From the NCBI GenBank assembly GCA_964428835.1, contig CAYRZQ010000003.1:52734-116733 (forward strand): a stretch of 64,000 bases of DNA. Reading direction: 5' to 3'. Numbering within the stretch: the stretch's first letter is position 1; each line of letters opens with the position of its first letter. Source of the DNA: JAIXWP01 sp964428835. Its GTDB lineage: Bacteria > Bacteroidota > Bacteroidia > Flavobacteriales_D > Sanyastnellaceae. Below are positions 44,328 to 52,473 of this stretch, one piece after another. A program made the position numbers and the translations under genes. The notes under the pieces are model-generated. The model was not told the DNA's origin. It saw nothing but the letters and a program-made list of their open reading frames with translations, and did not search any database.

Positions 44328-44792
44328 ATGAATCTTTTCCGTTTATGTAGAGAAAAGTATGCTCTTCCGTTTTCAGGTGTGGGAGCTTCATTAGTAGGCG
44401 GTCGATGGAATTCGCGTGGAGTTGAAGTAATTTACACTGCGGAGAATCGCTCATTGGCCATGGCTGAAGTGATAGTTCACTTTACCTTGGCAACACGTCC
44501 ATTGGATTATGTGATGCTTACCATAGAGGTGCCAGAAAACATTTCCAAGGATAGAGTAGAGGAGAAGTCACTTCCAGAGAATTGGAACGCATTTCCTCAT
44601 ATAAAAGGAACTCAGCAGATTGGAGATAGATTTATTCTAGAACAAAAAAACTGCTTATTATACGTGCCATCAGCAATCACACAGGGTGACTACAACATAC
44701 TGATTAACCCACGACACAAAGACTTCAAGAAAATAAAAGTAAAATCAATTGAACCTTTCCCGTTCAACGAAAGACTGGTGTTTAAACGTTGA
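44328..44792 (+). CDS. RES domain toxin (NAD+-degrading)
   Basis: This 154-residue RES-domain protein is of the type that depletes cellular NAD+ or modifies targets with it when unchecked. The conserved pieces are FRLCREKYAL, GGRWNSRGVEVIYTAENRSL with the expected Arg, Tyr and Glu active-site positions, the following LAMAEVIVHF helix, and GDYNILINPRHKDFKKIKV near the C-terminus. It follows the antitoxin stop without a gap (TAAATG), so translation is coupled. Its TGA stop is the first codon of a heptamer array that runs to the stop of rpoD. Confidence 0.87.
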   Translation: MNLFRLCREKYALPFSGVGASLVGGRWNSRGVEVIYTAENRSLAMAEVIVHFTLATRPLDYVMLTIEVPENISKDRVEEKSLPENWNAFPHIKGTQQIGDRFILEQKNCLLYVPSAITQGDYNILINPRHKDFKKIKVKSIEPFPFNERLVFKR

Positions 44793-44901
44793 ATTACTAA
44801 TTCTGAATTCAGAATTCAGAATTTGGAAATTGGAGTTTGGAGTTTGGATTTTTTAATCCAATTTCCAATCTCCAAATTCCAATCTAGTCACTAGTCTCTA
44901 T
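44790..44901. repeat. Sixteen contiguous heptamers from the toxin stop to the rpoD stop
   Basis: The units start TGAATTA, CTAATTC, TGAATTC, AGAATTC, AGAATTT, GGAAATT, GGAGTTT and end AATCTAG, TCACTAG, TCTCTAT, where the last contains the complement of the rpoD stop. Between 44823 and 44882 the units form a foldback of two 28-bp arms, each four heptamers (TTGGANN against NNTCCAA), around a TTTT loop. It may double as a bidirectional terminator. Confidence 0.85.
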
Positions 44902-45767
44902 CCGAGGTACGACTTCAGTATCTTCGAACGACTGGTGTGTTTCAATCTGCGAATTGCTTTTTCTTTGATCTGACGAACGCGCTCGCGTGTGAGGTCAAAA
45001 CGCTCACCTATTTCTTCCAATGTCAACGGATGTTCTCCATTGAGACCAAAATAAAGGCGAATAACGTCTGCTTCACGTGAAGTGAGTGTACGCAATGAAC
45101 GTTCGATTTCTTTGCGCAAAGATTCATGCAACAGATCTGTATCTGGTGATGGCGTATCATTGGTTTGAAGTACATCGTACATCGTAGAACTGCTGTCATC
45201 GCCATCCTTCAATGGAGCATCCATAGATACGTGACGACCGCTGTTGCGCAATGATTGTTTTACTTCATCCAAAGTCATCTCAAGTACTTCTGCCAATTCA
45301 GCTGGTGTTGGAGGTCTTTCGAACTCTTGTTCCAATTTAGCAAAAGCCTTGTTGATTTTATTGATAGATCCAATCTTGTTCAATGGAAGACGCACGATAC
45401 GTGACTGTTCTGCCAAAGCCTGAAGAATAGACTGACGAATCCACCAAACTGCGTATGAAATGAATTTGAAACCACGTGTTTCATCGAAGCGCTGTGCGGC
45501 TTTGATGAGACCGAGGTTTCCTTCATTGATAAGGTCAGGAAGCGAAAGCCCCTGGTTTTGATATTGCTTAGATACGGAAACAACGAAACGGAGGTTGGCT
45601 TTGGTAAGCTTTTCTAAAGCGGCTTGATCGCCTGCTTTAATTCTGCGTGCCAATTCCACTTCCTCTTCCGCGGTGATCAAATCAACGCGACCGATTTCTT
45701 GTAGGTATTTATCCAACGACGCCGTTTCGCGGTTGGTAACCTGTTTTGTGATTTTTAACTGCCTCAT
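44898..45767 (-). CDS. rpoD: Primary RNA polymerase sigma factor (RpoD/SigA)
   Basis: This 289-residue sigma-70 factor lacks region 1.1, as is normal for Bacteroidota primary sigma factors. Region 1.2 (SLDKYLQEIGRVDLITAEEE), region 2 with the polymerase and -10 recognition helices (DLINEGNLGLIKAAQRFDET, FKFISYAVWWIRQSI), region 3 (PPTPAELAEVLEMTLDEV) and region 4 with its helix-turn-helix (TLEEIGERFDLTRERVRQIK) are all present. It reads the TTTG / TAnnTTTG promoters annotated here. Its TAG stop opens a heptamer tract shared with the convergent toxin gene. Confidence 0.96.
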   Translation of the reverse strand: MRQLKITKQVTNRETASLDKYLQEIGRVDLITAEEEVELARRIKAGDQAALEKLTKANLRFVVSVSKQYQNQGLSLPDLINEGNLGLIKAAQRFDETRGFKFISYAVWWIRQSILQALAEQSRIVRLPLNKIGSINKINKAFAKLEQEFERPPTPAELAEVLEMTLDEVKQSLRNSGRHVSMDAPLKDGDDSSSTMYDVLQTNDTPSPDTDLLHESLRKEIERSLRTLTSREADVIRLYFGLNGEHPLTLEEIGERFDLTRERVRQIKEKAIRRLKHTSRSKILKSYLG

Positions 45768-45881
45768 TTTTACTTAAAAAAAATGACGATTATACTTGTA
45801 GGTTCCTTTGAATAACGTGAGAGTAGGGTGTATTTGTTTTGCTAATAATAAAACAAAACGAAATTTAACATCCTGCCCGAA

Positions 45882-48023
45882 TTAATTCTGATTCTCCGGC
45901 TTTGGGAGGAGGGCCTTTCTGGAAAGCTTGAGCTTGCCATTTTTAGGGTCTCTTCCAATCACCTGGAACTTCACAATATCACCTTCTTTTAATACTTCTC
46001 TTACATCTTGCACGCGTCTCCACTCGAGTTCAGACACGTGTATCAATCCATCTTGACCTGGCAAAATTTCAACGAACGCACCAAACGCTTGGATGTTCTT
46101 CACAGGACCTTCATAGATTTCACCGATTTCCACTTGTGGTGGCCATACGATGTTGCGTACGCGCTTCACTGCTGCATCAAGGCTATCCTTGTTTGTAGCA
46201 GCAATTTCCACGATACCTTTTCCATCTTTTTCTTCGATAGTAATGATGCTTCCAGTTGTCTTTTGGATTTCCTGAATAATCTTACCACCTGGGCCGATTA
46301 CAGCACCGATATTTTCACTTGGAATATCAAATGAAACCATTCGAGGCGCGTGTGGCTTATAATCTTCATTAGGCTTATCAATGGTTTTCAACATTTCACC
46401 TAAGATGTGGAGTCTTCCTTGACGCGCTTGCTCCAGTGCGTTTTTCACCATGTCCATGCTCAAGCCTTTGATCTTGATGTCCATTTGACATGCAGTGATT
46501 CCTTTGTCAGTTCCTGTTACTTTGAAGTCCATATCACCGAGGTGATCTTCGTCTCCGAGGATGTCTGAAAGGATAGAATATTTTGAATTGTCTTCGTTGG
46601 TGATCAATCCCATTGCGATACCAGATACGGCACCTTTGATTTGAACACCACCATCCATCAACGCAAGTGTACCTGCGCACACTGTCGCCATAGATGAAGA
46701 ACCGTTTGACTCAAGGATATCAGAAACGATACGAATCGTGTAAGGACACTCATCGCGTGATGGAAGCACGGGCTTCAACGCACGGAGTGCGAGGTTTCCG
46801 TGACCGATCTCACGACGACCAGTAGAACGAATCGGACGCGCCTCACCAGTTGAAAAAGGAGGGAAGTTGTAGTGCAACAAAAACTTATCTGTTCTTGGTT
46901 GTACTGCGCTATCGATCAACTGCTCATCGAGCTTTGTTCCCAAAGTCAATGTGGTCAATGATTGTGTTTCACCGCGAGTGAAAATGCTTGATCCGTGTGT
47001 TCCTGGCAAATAATTTACTTCGCACCAAATAGGACGAATTTGTGTTGTGCTGCGGCCATCCAAACGAATACCTTCGTTGAGGATCATGTTGCGCATCGCA
47101 TCTTTCACACAATCGTGGTGATATTTTTTAATCAAGAATTTTTTCGCTGTTGCCTCTTCTTCGGTAAAACGAGCGTTGTATTCTTCTTCGATTTGAGCGA
47201 ATGCAGCGCCACGTTCTTTTTTAGCAGAAGGCTTTTTAGCTGCATCGTAATATTTTTGATAGCACTCATCCCAAATAGACTTCTTCAATTCTTCGTCTTT
47301 TGGTTCGTGATTGTATTCGCGCTTCACGAGAGACTTAGCAACTTTTGAAGCAAGCTCTTTTTGAGCAGCCACTTGCACCTTGATGGCTTCATGGGCAAGT
47401 TCGAGAGCTGTTACCATTTCGGCTTCGCTCACTTCTTTCATTTCACCCTCTACCATCACGATGCTATCATCGCTACCGGCTACCATCAACTCCATGTCAG
47501 CTTGCTCGAGTTGTTCCCAAGTTGGGTTGATCACGAGCGTTCCATTTACACGAGCGACGCGTACTTCAGAGATTGGGCCATTGAATGGGATATCAGAAAC
47601 AGCGATAGCAGCAGAAGCAGCAAGGCCAGCGAGGCTATCAGACATGTTTGATTTGTCAGCAGAAATCAATGTAACGATTACTTGCACTTCTGCGTGGAAG
47701 TCATCTGGAAACATTGGACGCAATGCGCGGTCAATCAAACGAGATACAAGGATTTCGTCATCATAAGGGCGGGCTTCACGTTTGAAATATCCACCGGGGA
47801 AACGCCCAGCGGCAGCGTACTTTTCACGGTATTCAACCGTGAGGGGTAAAAAATCGATACCTTCTTTTGCTTCTTCGGCTGCGACAACGGTTGCCAACAG
47901 CATGGTATCGCCTTGTCTTACCACCACAGATCCGTGTGCTTGTTTTGCCAATTTACCAGTTTCAATGGTAATTGGACGTCCATCTCCACGGTCGATGGTG
48001 TTGGTAATCAATTCGTAATTCAT
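45882..48023 (-). CDS. pnp: Polyribonucleotide nucleotidyltransferase (PNPase)
   Basis: This 713-residue 3'-5' exoribonuclease uses phosphate to degrade RNA. Domains in order are RNase PH 1 (about residues 10-145), an alpha-helical linker (about 150-240), RNase PH 2 (about 310-545) with the active-site stretch MDFKVTGTDKGITACQMDIK, a KH domain (IGAVIGPGGKIIQEIQKTTG, about 570-620) and an S1 domain (about 640-708, FGAFVEILPGQDGLIHVSEL). The length is usual. It is the second gene after rpsO on the same strand, a conserved pair. Confidence 0.96.
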   Translation of the reverse strand: MNYELITNTIDRGDGRPITIETGKLAKQAHGSVVVRQGDTMLLATVVAAEEAKEGIDFLPLTVEYREKYAAAGRFPGGYFKREARPYDDEILVSRLIDRALRPMFPDDFHAEVQVIVTLISADKSNMSDSLAGLAASAAIAVSDIPFNGPISEVRVARVNGTLVINPTWEQLEQADMELMVAGSDDSIVMVEGEMKEVSEAEMVTALELAHEAIKVQVAAQKELASKVAKSLVKREYNHEPKDEELKKSIWDECYQKYYDAAKKPSAKKERGAAFAQIEEEYNARFTEEEATAKKFLIKKYHHDCVKDAMRNMILNEGIRLDGRSTTQIRPIWCEVNYLPGTHGSSIFTRGETQSLTTLTLGTKLDEQLIDSAVQPRTDKFLLHYNFPPFSTGEARPIRSTGRREIGHGNLALRALKPVLPSRDECPYTIRIVSDILESNGSSSMATVCAGTLALMDGGVQIKGAVSGIAMGLITNEDNSKYSILSDILGDEDHLGDMDFKVTGTDKGITACQMDIKIKGLSMDMVKNALEQARQGRLHILGEMLKTIDKPNEDYKPHAPRMVSFDIPSENIGAVIGPGGKIIQEIQKTTGSIITIEEKDGKGIVEIAATNKDSLDAAVKRVRNIVWPPQVEIGEIYEGPVKNIQAFGAFVEILPGQDGLIHVSELEWRRVQDVREVLKEGDIVKFQVIGRDPKNGKLKLSRKALLPKPENQN

Positions 48024-48052
48024 TGCGTCTATTGCGGATAATTTGTGTACTT

Positions 48053-48093
48053 AAAAAAAACGCAAAAAGGCAATTGGTGTCAATTGCCCTTTG
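48053..48093 (-). terminator. Hairpin between rpsO and pnp (attenuator or processing site)
   Basis: GGCAATTG and CAATTGCC form a perfect 8-bp stem around a GTGT loop, extended by A-T pairs and followed by a T-rich stretch on the minus strand. It could limit read-through into pnp or mark an RNase processing site. Confidence 0.6.
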
Positions 48094-48119
48094 CATATAG
48101 CCAGCACTATTTTAGTGTC

Positions 48120-48389
48120 TTATTTACGGAGGTCAAGTTCTTTTACGATTGCTCTGTAACGGTTAATTTCGGTCTTTTGCAAATAGTCAAGAAGACTTCT
48201 GCGCTTACCTACCAAACGAATCAAAGAACGCTGAGTCCCATAATCCTTCTTGTTGTTCTTCAAGTGGTTGGTGAGGTGGTTAATTCTCATTGTGAAAAGG
48301 GCGATCTGGCCTTCAGCTGATCCTGTGTCCTTTTCTGATTTGCCATGCTTGGCAAAAATTTGCTTTTTTGTCTCTGTAGTAAGGTACAT
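48120..48389 (-). CDS. rpsO: 30S ribosomal protein S15
   Basis: This 89-residue primary binding protein of the 16S rRNA central domain is complete. The S15 signature is seen in TGSAEGQIALFTMRINHLTN followed by HLKNNKKDYGTQRSLIRLVG and a final KRRSLLDYLQKTEINRYRAI. S15 and PNPase are an ancient gene pair. The hairpin between them is placed where a processing or attenuation site occurs in other bacteria. Confidence 0.96.
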   Translation of the reverse strand: MYLTTETKKQIFAKHGKSEKDTGSAEGQIALFTMRINHLTNHLKNNKKDYGTQRSLIRLVGKRRSLLDYLQKTEINRYRAIVKELDLRK

Positions 48390-48508
48390 GCCAATACTTT
48401 TAAAGTGATTATTATGTGATCCTTAGAATATTACCCTTAATCAGGATTATGGGCTTTCTTAAAAGGACTGCAAAGGTACGATTATTTTTCCAATTTGCAA
48501 CAGCTTAC

Positions 48509-50857
48509 TCAATTCTTTATCAGATGCTTGGTAATGAGCATTTCAGGAGTGCGAACTTTGAGAATATAACTTCCAGAAGCCAGCGCATTGGTTTCCAAAG
48601 TAATGCTTCCGTTGCCTCCCAATGATTGTTCATTGGTCAAGAATACGGTTCTTCCGCTAAGGTCCACCAGTTCAATAGACGTTTCCTTCGAGTCAATCTG
48701 ATGGTAAGATATGGTCAAGTTTCCTCTGAACGGATTTGGAAAAGCCTCGACGCTTCCTTGAAGTTCATTTTCGCTTACGCTTACATTCAAAGTATTGTTT
48801 GCATTAAACGTTTGCATCTGGATAACAAAAGGTCCCGTGCCATTAGGATTTCTGGCGTATCCCATACTCTGCTGTTGTTGCTCATAGGTCACCATGTCGG
48901 CAATTTCATTGCTACTATTCATTAAGAGAATTGTTTCTCCTTCTGAACTCAGTTTGAAATTAGCATGAAAATCACCTTGGAGTCCATCCTCATCTGCCCA
49001 AACAATAAGGTAACTGTCAGGATTAAGTATCGTTCCGGAAGGAATTTCCCACTTCGTTAAGTTCCATTGGTTGTCTGTCAAATAGAATCCCGTCAAATCA
49101 ATGGCTTCTGATGTTGGGTTGTATAATTCAATCCAATCATCTGATTCTCCCGCTTCGTCGGTAGCCACGCCACCATTTGAAGCCATTATTTCATTAATCA
49201 CCACGCTCGTTTCAGGAGCTTGTGAAGGAAGAATGAAATAGTAGTAAAAGTCATGTTCTGCTCCAGCAGGATTATAACTTCTGGTTCCAGCTGTATTGCC
49301 CTCCACTGCTTCAACATAGAATCGCACTACTGTACCAGGCGCTTGAACAGGAAGTTCAGACACGTATTGACTGCCATTATATGTCATAGCCACCGTTGAG
49401 AAATTGCCAACGAGACCGGTGGCGTAATATAAATTTACAGCGGCTATTGGATCAGTAGAAGAAACGGTTGCTTTTACTATTGGTGCTTGATTTTGCTCTG
49501 GTAATTGCCATTCTATATCATTCGTGTACAACTTCACCTCAGAGATGTTCGCGCCAGTTGTATTGACCTCAGAATTTGCCATAAGTGCATTTCGTCGCGC
49601 TGTTAGACGCTGTTGTAAAACAGTTTTTTCCGATACAAATTGATTGTAAGTCGTTAGTTTTTTGGGATCAGATTCCACCAAGGCATCAATAAAGGCGCTC
49701 CATTCATTAATGAAAGCTTGAGTTTGCGTAAGATTGATAGATTCTTCCAATACAGTTCTCAAATGAGCGAGATATCGCTGACGGTAAGCAGGTACCTGCA
49801 TCAGGCGATAGAGCAGTGGGTAGTTGGCATTATCAGCGTGATAAAATGGGCCCCAAGTATTTGCTTGATTGCCAAGTATGGAATTGCCATCGTATTCAAG
49901 TGGAGTCATTCTTCCAGTTTCCAATTCCCAATATGCATAGTAGTCCATTTTTCCTTTGTACACATAACTATCATCGTCTCCGAAGGCGATTTCACAAGCC
50001 AAAAACCAGAGGGCTCTATCCACATCGAGCACTGCGGGCAGTTGGTCTGCTAAGCTTGCAATCGGTGTGTTTTCTAGAACATCGCAAGTATTGATGAGGT
50101 GTTGCCATGGCTCGTCAATTCCTTGCGACTTGAGGGTATAGTATGTGTTGTAGTCTGCCGCAGTTGATCCATTATAATTGAGCGCAGCCGTGCCATCTCC
50201 CCATTGTGGTCCGCCACCACCACCAGGTCCGCCGCCTGTGCTTGATGTTGGTGCGTCCGCCCTCCAATTGTCTCCATCATTGCTCAGAAACCACTCTTCT
50301 AAATAGTCTTTGTTCATTTGTTGAACACTTGGGTAAATGCCCCAGTCTTGGCCATTGATAAACAGGTGAACATAACAAACCTTCGCTGCCGGTATATGCT
50401 TGCGAATGAGACTCAGATAAAGAAACTCCCTCATAAAAGAGGCGTCTTGGAAAGAGTTATTAAGGTTTAGTGTTTGGTAGCCCATCAAGTTTTGGTCAGG
50501 AATAAAGCTATCCATCTTTATACTAAAACTCTTTTTCTCTCCTTGAGCCATCATGTAGGAGGTTTGGCCTTTAAAGCTTACTCCTACCTGCGGATAACTT
50601 AATCCGTCCACAGTCAAGGTCGCCTGCACTTCATTATCAGTCCCGTAGTTGTTAGTGAGTTGACTCCAGTAGTTCGTTTGAGTAAAATCCAGATAATATT
50701 CACGAATTACTGTTCGGTCGTAAAGGCCGTCATCATCGATGTTACCGATAGTGATACGGTGTGCGGATTCGTCCAAGGTCCATTGATTGGGGAGATTTTG
50801 TGCGCAAAAATGAGCACACATGGCCATAGCGACCACGGTAGTAGTGATTCTTTTCAT
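48509..50857 (-). CDS. T9SS cargo protein with CotH kinase-like and lamin-tail domains
   Basis: This 782-residue secreted protein has a signal peptide of about 20 residues. A CotH-like domain covers about residues 60-430 (VGVSFKGQTSYMMAQGEKKS, MGYQTLNLNNSFQDASFMRE, CYVHLFINGQDWGIYPSVQQ and the acidic FLACEIAFGDDDSYVYKGK); CotH proteins are atypical kinases or adhesion factors. A Gly-rich loop occurs near 205-220. A lamin-tail domain (about 555-665, VVINEIMASNGG and DWIELYNPTSEAIDLTGFYL) is followed by a T9SS sorting domain (EAFPNPFRGNLTISYH). It is likely surface-exposed. Whether the kinase fold is active is unclear. Confidence 0.87.
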   Translation of the reverse strand: MKRITTTVVAMAMCAHFCAQNLPNQWTLDESAHRITIGNIDDDGLYDRTVIREYYLDFTQTNYWSQLTNNYGTDNEVQATLTVDGLSYPQVGVSFKGQTSYMMAQGEKKSFSIKMDSFIPDQNLMGYQTLNLNNSFQDASFMREFLYLSLIRKHIPAAKVCYVHLFINGQDWGIYPSVQQMNKDYLEEWFLSNDGDNWRADAPTSSTGGGPGGGGGPQWGDGTAALNYNGSTAADYNTYYTLKSQGIDEPWQHLINTCDVLENTPIASLADQLPAVLDVDRALWFLACEIAFGDDDSYVYKGKMDYYAYWELETGRMTPLEYDGNSILGNQANTWGPFYHADNANYPLLYRLMQVPAYRQRYLAHLRTVLEESINLTQTQAFINEWSAFIDALVESDPKKLTTYNQFVSEKTVLQQRLTARRNALMANSEVNTTGANISEVKLYTNDIEWQLPEQNQAPIVKATVSSTDPIAAVNLYYATGLVGNFSTVAMTYNGSQYVSELPVQAPGTVVRFYVEAVEGNTAGTRSYNPAGAEHDFYYYFILPSQAPETSVVINEIMASNGGVATDEAGESDDWIELYNPTSEAIDLTGFYLTDNQWNLTKWEIPSGTILNPDSYLIVWADEDGLQGDFHANFKLSSEGETILLMNSSNEIADMVTYEQQQQSMGYARNPNGTGPFVIQMQTFNANNTLNVSVSENELQGSVEAFPNPFRGNLTISYHQIDSKETSIELVDLSGRTVFLTNEQSLGGNGSITLETNALASGSYILKVRTPEMLITKHLIKN

Positions 50858-50959
50858 TTTGGTTCAATAGTTACGCGAATATGACTGATTTGTTAATACA
50901 AGGTTTAATCATCAAAAAACTTTTTTCACCAATAAGGAACATTTAGCAATCTATTTGAT

Positions 50960-50988
50960 TTTGTAATCGTGCACTTTTTAGACATTTG
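50960..50988 (+). promoter_or_regulatory. Predicted promoter of the MBL-rhodanese gene
   Basis: TTTG (50960-50963) and GACATTTG (50981-50988) are separated by 17 bp. The ATG at 51000 follows the -7 box by 11 bp. Confidence 0.4.
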
Positions 50989-50999
50989 CAACGATAATA

Positions 51000-52382
51000 A
51001 TGAAAATGAAAGTAGAACAGATTTATACAGGATGTTTAGCTCAAGGAGCTTATTACATTGAGAGTGAAGGTGAAGCGGCGATAATCGACCCATTGAGAGA
51101 GGTGCAGCCGTATATTAAAAAGGCAGAGTTAAATGGGGCTAAAATCAAATTCATATTTGAAACCCACTTTCACGCAGACTTTGTAAGTGGCCACTTGGAT
51201 CTTTCAAAAAAGACGGGCGCGAGCATCATTTACGGTCCGCAGGCCTCCACTGAATATGATATTTATAATGCCACTGACGGCCAAGAGTTCGAAATCGGCA
51301 AGGTAAAAATTAAGGCACTGCATACTCCAGGTCATACTTTGGAAAGTACTACTTGGTTATTGATTGATGAATCGAATAAGCCCTATTGCATATTCACAGG
51401 GGATACGTTGTTCATTGGTGATGTGGGTCGCCCTGATTTGGCCATAAAAAATGGTTTGTCTCAAGAGGATCTTGCAGGAATGTTATATGATTCTTTAAGA
51501 GAAAAAATAATGACGCTTCCTGATGATGTAATTGTTTATCCCGCTCATGGAGCCGGCAGCGCTTGTGGGAAGAATATGAGCAAAGAAACCTTTGATACTT
51601 TAGGCAATCAGAAGCTATCTAATTATGCTTTGCGCGCAAATTTGACCAAAGAGGACTTTGTTAAAGAATTAACCACGGGCATCTTGCCTGCACCTCAATA
51701 CTTCGCAAAAAACGCGATGATCAACAAGACGGGTTATGAATCGTTGGACTCAATTATAAAAAGAGGAAATCAGGGATTTGAACCCAATCAGTTTGAGGAG
51801 ATGGTGAATGCAGAGGGAGCGCTTGTTTTGGACACCCGCACAGCTGCTGAGTTCGTTCACTCTCATATTCCAAATTCAATATTTATTGGTATTGATGGTG
51901 GCTTTGCTCCGTGGGTAGGAGCATTGATTACAGATATCTACACGCCTATCATGTTCGTGGCGCCCGAAGGAAGAGAAGAGGAAGTGATTACAAGATTGAG
52001 TAGAGTGGGATACGACAACACCATTGGATTCTTAGCAGGCGGCATCGAAGCATGGAAAAAGACAGGTAAAGAGATTGCTTCCATTGAGTCTTTGGATGCA
52101 GCTACATTCATGGAAAAACAAGGTACTGACAATATCGAAGTCCTCGACGTTCGCAAGCCTGGAGAGTATGGCAACGGTCATTTGGACTCAGCTCTCAATC
52201 TCCCGCTTGACTTTGTAAACGAGGAGATGGATAAAGTTGAAAAGGAAAAGCCTTACTACGTGCACTGCGCCGGTGGCTACCGCAGCGTTATCTATATCAG
52301 TATTCTCAAGGCCCGCGGCTACGACAAACTGATAAACGTAGAAGGAGGTTGGGGTGCGATTAGCAAATTACTACCGGTTTAG
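51000..52382 (+). CDS. Metallo-beta-lactamase fold hydrolase with two rhodanese domains (persulfide dioxygenase-like)
   Basis: This 460-residue protein begins with a glyoxalase II/ETHE1-like metallo-hydrolase domain (about residues 1-235) whose metal motif is ETHFHADFVSGH, with GHTLESTTW, FTGDTLFIGDVGRPD and YPAHGAGSACG. Two rhodanese domains follow: the first (about 270-355) lacks the catalytic Cys loop (MFVAPEGREEE), while the second (about 365-460) keeps it (YYVHCAGGYRS). Such fusions oxidise glutathione persulfide or other persulfides and pass sulfane sulfur. An ATG 6 bp downstream is an alternative start. It may act with the nearby TauE exporter and moa genes. Confidence 0.87.
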   Translation: MKMKVEQIYTGCLAQGAYYIESEGEAAIIDPLREVQPYIKKAELNGAKIKFIFETHFHADFVSGHLDLSKKTGASIIYGPQASTEYDIYNATDGQEFEIGKVKIKALHTPGHTLESTTWLLIDESNKPYCIFTGDTLFIGDVGRPDLAIKNGLSQEDLAGMLYDSLREKIMTLPDDVIVYPAHGAGSACGKNMSKETFDTLGNQKLSNYALRANLTKEDFVKELTTGILPAPQYFAKNAMINKTGYESLDSIIKRGNQGFEPNQFEEMVNAEGALVLDTRTAAEFVHSHIPNSIFIGIDGGFAPWVGALITDIYTPIMFVAPEGREEEVITRLSRVGYDNTIGFLAGGIEAWKKTGKEIASIESLDAATFMEKQGTDNIEVLDVRKPGEYGNGHLDSALNLPLDFVNEEMDKVEKEKPYYVHCAGGYRSVIYISILKARGYDKLINVEGGWGAISKLLPV

Positions 52383-52421
52383 TGACTAGTGACTAACGAC
52401 TAGCGACTAGTGACTAACGAC
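52380..52421 (+). repeat. Six heptamers TARYGAC starting on the MBL-rhodanese stop codon
   Basis: TAGTGAC, TAGTGAC, TAACGAC, TAGCGAC, TAGTGAC and TAACGAC are contiguous. The first unit contains the gene's TAG stop. Every unit starts with a stop codon, and the 7-bp step cycles it through all frames. Confidence 0.88.
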
Positions 52422-52435
52422 ATACTCACAATTAG

Positions 52436-52473
52436 TCCCTTCGTCCCTTCGTCCCTTCGTCGCTTTGTCGCTA
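52436..52473 (-). repeat. Octamer array ending on the pirin stop codon
   Basis: TCCCTTCG three times, TCGCTTTG once, then TCGCTA. Read on the minus strand it begins TAGCGAC, whose TAG is the pirin stop, followed by AAAGCGAC and GAAGGGAC units. A related octamer lies inside the giant gene at 8746-8849. Confidence 0.85.

Noticed and set aside
44790..44901. Short regularly spaced repeats considered as a CRISPR array
   Set aside because: The units are contiguous 6-8 bp without spacers and there are no cas genes in the window.
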